Assembly: GCA_964472605.1 (NCBI GenBank)
Contig: CAYYLG010000006.1
Coordinates: 1-28,551, forward strand
DNA from: JANNXY01 sp964472605
Lineage (GTDB): Bacteria > Patescibacteriota > Minisyncoccia > Phycocordibacterales > CAIZIN01
Reading direction: 5' to 3'
DNA: 28,551 nucleotides
In this document: in pieces, positions 22,957 to 28,551 of the stretch
Layout of the letters: each line of letters begins with the position of its first letter
Numbering within the stretch: position 1 is the stretch's first letter
Program-made: the position numbers and the translations under genes
Notes under the pieces: model-generated
Databases searched by the model: none
Told to the model about the DNA's origin: nothing
Seen by the model: the letters and a program-made list of their open reading frames with translations, nothing else

Positions 22957-23056
22957 NNNNNNNNNNNNNNNNNNNNNNNNNNNNNNNNNNNNNNNNNNNN
23001 NNNNNNNNNNNNNNNNNNNNNNNNNNNNNNNNNNNNNNNNNNNNNNNNNNNNNNNN
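22957..23056. other. False assembly gap (100 N)
   Basis: The placeholder lies between two copies of the same 55 bp, so the flanking contigs overlap and no sequence is missing. After merging, the sortase stop codon is about 48 bp from the PKD protein ATG. Confidence 0.88.
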
Positions 23057-23111
23057 GTCTTGACGACTACCCTTCTATACCGTCAAAATGAGCTTTTACC
23101 ACATGTCTTTC
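23057..23111. repeat. 55-bp duplicated contig end, right copy
   Basis: Identical to 22902-22956. This copy is continuous with the rest of the sortase gene. Confidence 0.9.
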
Positions 23112-23690
23112 CTGCTTTTTACCGAATGTATTACAGGTAGAAAGTGTAAGCATTCTAGTGCTAGTATCAAATTGCACCAAAGCCTCGTTTTCGTCAACAA
23201 GACTAATTGAGTCTGCAATATATCTATAGGTAACTCCATCATCCCCTGTTATTAATATCTTGTCACCAGACTTAACATTTTTAAGATTACTAAATGCCTT
23301 AAAGGCTTGATTTCTAACCACAGAAAGCCCTGTACTATGGGCAAAGATAAACATATTCCCGCTTTCAATCACGCCTGATCCAGGATAATAAACAGCCCCT
23401 TTGAGTAAAGCATTATCGAGCACAGAAACATCCTTACTCTGTGGCCTGCTAACCAATACATTTATACCTACAGAATCTATCACTACCTTAATTGGTTCTG
23501 TACGAGTGCTTATCACATCATTTCCTATAGGAGTAATTTGATTATCTTTTTTAATATCTGAAATTGAAATATCATCAGACAAATCACTAATTATGTTGAA
23601 AACTGTAAATGAACCGAGAAAAACCAAGGCCATAATTCCCAGGAACAAATTTCTATATTTTTTCTGCCCAAATATCTGATTAAATTTCAT
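23067..23690 (-). CDS. Sortase (cell-surface transpeptidase)
   Basis: This 207-aa protein joins surface proteins to the cell envelope by cleaving a sorting motif. An N-terminal anchor (about 13-35, NLFLGIMALVFLGSFTVF) precedes the sortase barrel. The catalytic triad is visible: His118 in MFIFAHSTG, Cys186 in LTLSTCNTFG and Arg195 in KKQERHVVKA. VVIDSVGINVLV marks the start of the fold. The class is not clear (class D or E-like by the TLSTC motif). The next gene downstream on the strand encodes a protein with a VPYTG signal. The gene shares a divergent promoter region with the CARDB protein. The TAG stop at 23067 is also present in the duplicated contig end. Confidence 0.9.
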   Translation of the reverse strand: MKFNQIFGQKKYRNLFLGIMALVFLGSFTVFNIISDLSDDISISDIKKDNQITPIGNDVISTRTEPIKVVIDSVGINVLVSRPQSKDVSVLDNALLKGAVYYPGSGVIESGNMFIFAHSTGLSVVRNQAFKAFSNLKNVKSGDKILITGDDGVTYRYIADSISLVDENEALVQFDTSTRMLTLSTCNTFGKKQERHVVKAHFDGIEG

Positions 23691-23702
23691 ATTATTGGCT
23701 AT

Positions 23703-23731
23703 AGTATATAACTAAATCATAAGATTGACAA
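23703..23731 (-). promoter_or_regulatory. Sortase promoter
   Basis: Read leftward, TTGTCA (23726-23731), a 17-bp spacer and TATACT (23703-23708) lie 12 nt before the ATG, leaving a leader of only about 5-6 nt. Its -35 box overlaps that of the divergent CARDB gene. Confidence 0.6.
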
Positions 23732-23753
23732 TAGTCAATGTATCTGGTATGAT
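23725..23753 (+). promoter_or_regulatory. Promoter of the CARDB protein gene, leaderless type
   Basis: A perfect TTGACA (23725-23730), a 17-bp spacer and TATGAT (23748-23753) end 6 nt before the ATG at 23760. An ATG at 23754 directly touches the -10 box and would lie upstream of the expected transcript start. Confidence 0.75.
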
Positions 23754-23759
23754 ATGAGT

Positions 23760-25088
23760 ATGCCTAAACTTATATTAAAAATACTGTTTTTCGCGGGAGT
23801 TATACTAGCTGTGGGTATACTGGCTTTTACTGCTGTAAGATATATTCCTTCAGCCGTATCATACCTTGGCACAGCTAGTGCAAACCTATTTCGAACCTTT
23901 ATTCCTGCTGATAAGTTAACTATTGAATCAAGTAAAAACACTGTTAGATCAGGGGAAAAGTTTGATCTAAATTGGTCAACTCTCGAAGACAAAGAGCAAG
24001 ACAATTCTATTATTTTTGTATGTCAAAATAGTGTGACTGTTTATTATGTTGGTGGTAATAATACAAAAATCCCAGTTAAGTGCAGTGAAACATTTAAGCT
24101 CGGTAAGGCTGGTAATGCTTCCCTAGAAATTAATCTCAATAAAGAAAATTACTACACTGATATCGATTTCACTGTTATACAGAAAACCGAAGGTGAAAAG
24201 GATCGTCGCGGTACAAAGACAATCACAGTAACATCTGGTACAGCTTCTATCGATTCAACAGCTACTACAACAACTTCTTCTAAGCCTGTTTTAAAATCTG
24301 AAACTGTTACCACAAGTAAACCAAAGACCGGGGGTGGCTACTATGTACCTCAACCTGTTTATACAGGACCTGCAGATCTTGTGGTTTCTAAGCCAATTGC
24401 CGGTTACATAAATCCAAACTCTGGACTATTTATACCTTCAAACCAAATCAACTCATCAAACATTGGTGCGATAAACTTCACCGTAACAAATGTTGGTGGA
24501 ACATACTCTGGACTGTGGTCACTTAGTGCTACATTACCTACACAAGAACAGTTGTTTACATCTGTTAATCAATCTTCACTTGCTCCAGGTGCCTCTGTAC
24601 TATTTACCCTAAGACTTGGTGAGATACAAAGAAATGGAAATTATTCTATTGTTGTAGTAGTTGATAATAATAAGATAGTTGCAGAATCAAATGAAAACAA
24701 TAATAGTGCTGAAACAAACATCAGCATAACGGGTGGTGTAAGTGGCGGTAACTATAATTCAAATAAAGCCGACCTTATAATTAAAAACATGAGGACTGTC
24801 TATGTAAGTGGAAATGATGCAGGAATCACATTTGAAATCCAAAACATTGGAGGAAAGACTGCTAGAGACTGGAGATTCGATGCAACTCTGCCTACAAGAA
24901 ATGATGATGATGAAGACTTTAGATCTGATGAACAACCTGATCTTGCTCCAGGAGACTCTATTCAATTTACACTAGGTTTTGATGATCCAAGATCAAATGG
25001 ATATGTTGAAATCGAAGTTGATAAAAGCGATAAAGTTGATGAGTCAAACGAAAACAATAATGACGCAAGACTAAGAGTCACATACTAA
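23760..25088 (+). CDS. Membrane-anchored surface protein with two CARDB domains
   Basis: This 442-aa exported protein has an N-terminal signal anchor (LILKILFFAGVILAVGIL, about 3-22). A first beta-rich domain follows (from KLTIESSKNTVRSGEKFDL), then a Thr/Ser-rich linker. Two CARDB-type adhesion modules end it: PADLVVSKPIAG to AESNENNNSAETNI, and KADLIIKNMRTV to DESNENNNDARLRV. Each ends in the typical ESNENNN segment. CARDB domains mediate surface adhesion and carry no enzyme activity. There is no C-terminal sorting signal. The start at 23760 is preferred over 23754 because of promoter spacing. It ends in a bidirectional terminator shared with the next gene. Confidence 0.83.
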   Translation: MPKLILKILFFAGVILAVGILAFTAVRYIPSAVSYLGTASANLFRTFIPADKLTIESSKNTVRSGEKFDLNWSTLEDKEQDNSIIFVCQNSVTVYYVGGNNTKIPVKCSETFKLGKAGNASLEINLNKENYYTDIDFTVIQKTEGEKDRRGTKTITVTSGTASIDSTATTTTSSKPVLKSETVTTSKPKTGGGYYVPQPVYTGPADLVVSKPIAGYINPNSGLFIPSNQINSSNIGAINFTVTNVGGTYSGLWSLSATLPTQEQLFTSVNQSSLAPGASVLFTLRLGEIQRNGNYSIVVVVDNNKIVAESNENNNSAETNISITGGVSGGNYNSNKADLIIKNMRTVYVSGNDAGITFEIQNIGGKTARDWRFDATLPTRNDDDEDFRSDEQPDLAPGDSIQFTLGFDDPRSNGYVEIEVDKSDKVDESNENNNDARLRVTY

Positions 25089-25131
25089 AATAAAAAAACC
25101 TCCGGTATATACCGGAGGTTTTTTTATTTTA
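25086..25131. terminator. Bidirectional terminator holding both stop codons
   Basis: A perfect 46-bp palindrome (25086-25108 with 25109-25131, core CCTCCGGTAT/ATACCGGAGG) with A7 and T7 flanks. The TAA of the CARDB gene (25086-25088) and the TAA of the convergent gene (25129-25131) are the outermost bases of its two arms. Confidence 0.92.
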
Positions 25132-27369
25132 TCTCTCTGTTGTATCCTGCACCTTACATTGTGCTACTTTAGAATCTTCCTTATTTCCATTAATACATTT
25201 TAATTTATAAGTCTGAGTCTGCTCTAGACTGCCGGTTGACTCAGAGCCACTTTTTTCATTGGTATCTGTATTATCCTCCAAAACAGATCCTATTCCAGGC
25301 TCAATAATACAGTCAGTTGCACCTTTCACTTTCCATATCAAATTACAGCTTCCCCCTTTTGGAACAAGAGATGGAACTGCCTTAAATTCTGTTATATCTG
25401 GCATTGGACATTCACCAGTAATTGGATCTTGGTTAATACAAGATACTGCAAAACATGATTGAGAAGTATCTGGCATTGGAGTATTAACAGAGCTACATTC
25501 AAATGTTTTAACACATGATTTGGTCTGTGTACCACGAACTTCTCCTTCTGGAATATTACATTCACTCCAATTACCACAGCTCCATATATCCTCTGAACAA
25601 GTTAATGGATTCGTATTTATGTCACCATTATCATTAGTACCTCCTGTATCCCCAGGATTACCCGAAGGACATGGTAATGTAAGCTGTATACCTGGAGCAG
25701 GACATTTATCATCTGTACGATTTGCAACAGTAATTTTATATACCTTTACATTATTTGCCCATCCCTGTGCTTCACCGTTATTTGCAACAGTTAAGGCACC
25801 CCTAGCATCAATAAAATATGTTCCAGGAGTAGATGGTGCAATAAATTTTACATTAAACCTATTAGTAAACGTTAGGTTGGCCTTGTCATCACCATGTGCC
25901 TCATCACCTGTTGAAGCAGGGTTAACTGTTCTCGCATAAGTATTCCCATTCTCCCTTGGTACAGTTCTTCTGCCACTCAGGGCTCCATTAGGACCAGGAT
26001 TTTGCATAAATACTTTTATGATCACATCTCCGGTTCTGTTATTACACATAGCATATTGTGTATAACCTTTGACATGAAACTCTTCTCCTGGTGCTACAGT
26101 AGATGGTATTTCAGTAACTCTTAGCCCCAAAGCTTTCCATACCCCCAAGCCAGAAAAGTATCCATTTGCTGAACTATAAACCAAATTTGTATCACCTTCA
26201 GCCTCAACATTATTTAAATTACTATTCGAAGCGACTATTAATCCTGATACTGCTATGCCAAGCATAAGTATCATTGTTCCGATAACATTCTTACTCTTGT
26301 ACCAACCCAATACTATAACCAATAGAACAAGTAGCACCAATACTCCACCGACAATTATTAGTAAAACTTTATCATCTAATGAGCCCATTCCTAGTAGCCC
26401 ACTGGTCTTTGCTTTATCAAAATTCGCTGAGAGAACCTTATTGAATTCATGTATTACCTTGCCATCAACCAANNNNNNNNNNNNNNNNNNNNNNNNNNNN
26501 NNNNNNNNNNNNNNNNNNNNNNNNNNNNNNNNNNNNNNNNNNNNNNNNNNNNNNNNNNNNNNNNNNNNNNNNTTCTTATCGATAAAGCTCAATTTAGCAA
26601 TAAATACACCAGGACCAAGATCAACTGGTAAGTCCAAGTTAACGATTTTAAGATCTTTGCCAACAATTATAGAATCAAAAGATTTTCTTAATACAACAGT
26701 ATTTATATCTTTCTTATTAAATACCTCAACATACGGTGTGCCTGTGACTTCTACCCCAGATGACATTAGACCGAGTTTTAGCTTAGCTCCGGTTTCTTTG
26801 GAAACTGTAGGGCCTTCCTGCGTATCAAATGTATTATTACCAATCACAATTGAAGCAGACTTGATTACAACAGATGGAGATATATCGGAGGTTATAGTCA
26901 CCGGAGAATCCACTTCTCCTACAACTGTTTCATTTGAAAGAATAGATTCAACTCTTATGCTCAGATCCTTTGCAACTATTTTTGATGGTATATCATATGG
27001 AACAGAGACATATCTAGACTCACCGGGTGCAACTGAGTATTCAGGACTTAGAACCTGATCATATATCTTCTCGAAAGTATTCCCCAATCCACCAACTAGA
27101 GATACTCTATAGAATACTGATGGAACATACTTATTTGATTGATTTTCTACAATAAATTTTATTGTTACTTGATCACCTACGCTATATGAACTTTTATCCA
27201 AACTCATACCATACAGACGGACATTTGGTGCCTCTGAATCAGTATTAGAATCAGCTGCATCAGTAATTGAATCAGAATCAATTGAAGGTGCTACAACTTG
27301 TGCTCCTGCAAATTGAAATCCAAAACACAAAACCCCTAAAACAAAACAACCTAATAAAATACGCTTCAT
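25129..27369 (-). CDS. Large multi-domain surface protein (contains assembly gap)
   Basis: This exported protein is about 746 aa if the gap is taken literally. A signal peptide (MKRILLGCFVLGVLCFG, cleaved near AGA-Q) is followed by beta-rich adhesion-type domains (VRLYGMSLDKSSYSVGDQV and later PSVVIKSASIVIG). After the gap come two adjacent transmembrane helices (VLLIIVGGVLVLLVLLVIVL and GTMILMLGIAVSGLIVASN). The C-terminal half is then extracellular and Cys-rich, with a thrombospondin-1-like motif (WSCGNWSECN, then GTQTKSC) and a Cys-containing Ig-like end (ECPMPDITEFKAVPSLVPK). Function unknown; probably adhesion or an envelope scaffold. The reading frame on the two sides of the gap agrees only for a 100-nt gap, so continuity is likely but unproven. 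Confidence 0.75.
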   Translation of the reverse strand: MKRILLGCFVLGVLCFGFQFAGAQVVAPSIDSDSITDAADSNTDSEAPNVRLYGMSLDKSSYSVGDQVTIKFIVENQSNKYVPSVFYRVSLVGGLGNTFEKIYDQVLSPEYSVAPGESRYVSVPYDIPSKIVAKDLSIRVESILSNETVVGEVDSPVTITSDISPSVVIKSASIVIGNNTFDTQEGPTVSKETGAKLKLGLMSSGVEVTGTPYVEVFNKKDINTVVLRKSFDSIIVGKDLKIVNLDLPVDLGPGVFIAKLSFIDKXXXXXXXXXXXXXXXXXXXXXXXXXXXXXXXXXXLVDGKVIHEFNKVLSANFDKAKTSGLLGMGSLDDKVLLIIVGGVLVLLVLLVIVLGWYKSKNVIGTMILMLGIAVSGLIVASNSNLNNVEAEGDTNLVYSSANGYFSGLGVWKALGLRVTEIPSTVAPGEEFHVKGYTQYAMCNNRTGDVIIKVFMQNPGPNGALSGRRTVPRENGNTYARTVNPASTGDEAHGDDKANLTFTNRFNVKFIAPSTPGTYFIDARGALTVANNGEAQGWANNVKVYKITVANRTDDKCPAPGIQLTLPCPSGNPGDTGGTNDNGDINTNPLTCSEDIWSCGNWSECNIPEGEVRGTQTKSCVKTFECSSVNTPMPDTSQSCFAVSCINQDPITGECPMPDITEFKAVPSLVPKGGSCNLIWKVKGATDCIIEPGIGSVLEDNTDTNEKSGSESTGSLEQTQTYKLKCINGNKEDSKVAQCKVQDTTER
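26473..26572. other. Assembly gap (100 N) inside the large surface protein
   Basis: Exactly 100 N, the same length as the other two gaps, so it is a placeholder. The flanks share no sequence. It removes the end of the extracellular region before the first internal transmembrane helix. Confidence 0.95.
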
Positions 27370-27382
27370 ATGATTTATAAAT

Positions 27383-27398
27383 TATGAGTTAATACTCA
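27383..27398. repeat. Inverted repeat upstream of the large surface protein
   Basis: ATGAGT-taat-ACTCAT, with 6-bp arms, lies 14 bp upstream of the ATG at 27367-27369 in an AT-rich promoter region. It may be an operator or chance. Confidence 0.35.
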
Positions 27399-27436
27399 TT
27401 AATTATAACCCCTCACTCCTATATAACTCCCATATT

Positions 27437-27445
27437 TTATCCACA
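27437..27445. promoter_or_regulatory. Perfect DnaA-box sequence next to gyrB
   Basis: TTATCCACA matches the DnaA-box consensus exactly and lies 3 bp beyond the gyrB stop, in an AT-rich intergenic region. Only one box is seen, so an origin cannot be claimed. Confidence 0.35.
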
Positions 27446-27447
27446 AA

Positions 27448-28551
27448 CTAGATATCAAGATTCGCCAATTTTGCGTTGGACTGAATAAATGACTTACGAG
27501 CTGGAACATCTGTTCCCATAAGCATATCGAATACAACATTTGCCTCTGTAGCATCATGAGATGTAACTTGCTTCAAAATGCGTCTTGCTGGATCCATAGT
27601 CGTCTCCCAGAGTTCTTCTGCATTCATTTCTCCCAAACCTTTATATCTTTGAACGTGTATCTTTGAACTCTTCTTTGATGAAGTCTCTACTTCCTCATTT
27701 GGATTTTCTTCACCTTCAATATCTTGTGGTGCATCTAAATCAACCTTTTCTTTTGCAACAAATTTTTGCTTTTCTTCTTCTGAATATAGATAAGTAATTT
27801 CCTTACCTTTCTTTATTTTATAAAGTGGAGACTGAGCAATATAAACATAACCACCATCGATAAGTTGTGGGAAATATCTATAGAAAAGAGTGAGGATAAG
27901 AATTCTAATATGCGCTCCGTCCACATCCGCATCTGTTGCGATAATTATCTTGTGATAACGAAGTTTACCAATATCAAATGTGTCTCCGATCGCAGTTCCA
28001 AGTGCGATTACCAAATTCTTCACTTGTTCTGAAGAAAGCATCTTGTCTAAACGAGCACGTTCAACGTTAAGAATTTTACCTCGAAGTGGTAGAATTGCCT
28101 GTGTACGACGATCACGTCCAGTCTTGGCAGTACCACCCGCAGAATCTCCCTCTACGATAAATAGTTCTGACTCCTCTGCGCTCTTACTCTGACAATCAGC
28201 AAGCTTACCGGGAAGTGTCATACCTTCTAATGCACCCTTACGAAGTACAGAGTCCTTGGCAGCTTTGGCAGCTTTACGGGCGCGTAGAGCCAAGATAGAT
28301 TTATTTACAATTGCTCTCGCATCATCCGGATGCTCCTCAAGGAAAGATGCGAACGCTTCTCCGAATACAGTCGCTACGGCAGTCTGAGCTTCAGTTGAGC
28401 CAAGCTTGGCCTTGGTCTGGCCTTCGAATTGAATCTCACGAAGCTTCACAGATACTACAGCTGTTATACCTTCTGCCACATCATCTCCCGTGAAATTATC
28501 ATCAGCTTCTTTGATAATGTTTGCTTTACGAGCATAAGAGTTGATTGTACG
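27448..28551 (-). CDS. gyrB: DNA gyrase subunit B, C-terminal part (cut by window edge)
   Basis: GyrB is the ATPase and TOPRIM subunit of the enzyme that introduces negative supercoils. 367 codons are visible and the reading frame is open to the right edge, beginning RTINSYARKANIIKEADDN, so the GTG at 28479 is not the true start. The transducer part GDDVAEGITAVVSVKL is followed by the TOPRIM domain with FIVEGDSAGGTAKTGRD and IIATDADVDGAHIRILIL. The C-terminal HVQRYKGLGEMNAEELWETTMDP block follows. An acidic insert of about 35 residues (KEKVDLDAPQDIEGEENPNE) precedes it. ParE is the only alternative; the sequence fits GyrB better. Confidence 0.92.
   Translation of the reverse strand, partial: RTINSYARKANIIKEADDNFTGDDVAEGITAVVSVKLREIQFEGQTKAKLGSTEAQTAVATVFGEAFASFLEEHPDDARAIVNKSILALRARKAAKAAKDSVLRKGALEGMTLPGKLADCQSKSAEESELFIVEGDSAGGTAKTGRDRRTQAILPLRGKILNVERARLDKMLSSEQVKNLVIALGTAIGDTFDIGKLRYHKIIIATDADVDGAHIRILILTLFYRYFPQLIDGGYVYIAQSPLYKIKKGKEITYLYSEEEKQKFVAKEKVDLDAPQDIEGEENPNEEVETSSKKSSKIHVQRYKGLGEMNAEELWETTMDPARRILKQVTSHDATEANVVFDMLMGTDVPARKSFIQSNAKLANLDI

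Noticed and set aside
23523..23532. A further TCCTATAGGA palindrome inside the sortase gene
   Set aside because: It lacks the TGTATATC and GATATACA outer arms and lies within coding sequence, so it is taken as chance.

Overview
The window is about 28.6 kb of a small AT-rich bacterial genome. It looks like a member of the Candidate Phyla Radiation (Patescibacteria, most like Parcubacteria). The reasons are the compact gene order, a ThrS without its TGS domain, an RNase J with a basic glycine-rich tail, a solitary wHTH/Cas2-fold protein, CPR-style surface proteins (PKD, CARDB, Gmad2, a sortase with a VPYTG substrate) and many promoters whose -10 box lies 6-7 nt before the start codon. The lineage is inferred from gene content only. 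The sequence is a scaffold with three 100-N placeholders. One of them is false, because the same 55 bp stand on both sides of it.

Layout. 1-597 (-): groES-groEL, with groEL cut by the window edge. 681-4646 (+): secG, a membrane-anchored oligopeptide-binding protein and RNase J, ending at a strong terminator. 4722-5909 (+): an MFS transporter. 5917-7078 (-): glutaredoxin and the diadenylate cyclase CdaA. 7179-7421 (-): a GC-richer 80-codon gene with its own promoter, Shine-Dalgarno site and terminator. 7478-12270 (-): a tightly packed run of FAD oxidoreductase, AI-2E-type transporter, a membrane protein, a Gmad2 protein, two small membrane proteins and a methyltransferase. 12303-15600 (-): a SAM-I riboswitch controlling a Cys/Met-metabolism PLP enzyme, followed by rnhB (101-nt overlap) and a GC-richer murA with Asp in place of the catalytic Cys. 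15743-18682 (+): dnaE, missing its N-terminus in a gap. 18687-19740 (-): an unrecognised 112-aa gene and a wHTH/Cas2-fold protein; the latter is bracketed by two 40-bp three-part palindromes. 19847-21610 (+): thrS. 21643-27369: a surface-protein block (PKD/VPYTG protein, sortase, CARDB protein, large Cys-rich protein). 27448-28551 (-): the C-terminal part of gyrB.

How the genes work together. The SAM riboswitch ties the PLP enzyme, and probably rnhB and murA behind it, to the methionine/SAM supply. The sortase sits directly upstream of a protein with a C-terminal VPYTG sorting signal, so the two form an enzyme-substrate pair for surface display. The palindromes lie at the start of the wHTH/Cas2-like gene, upstream of the thrS promoter and upstream of the 112-aa gene. 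This suggests one small autoregulated circuit. Apart from the riboswitch-led operon and the Shine-Dalgarno-led 80-codon gene, most transcription units appear to be leaderless.
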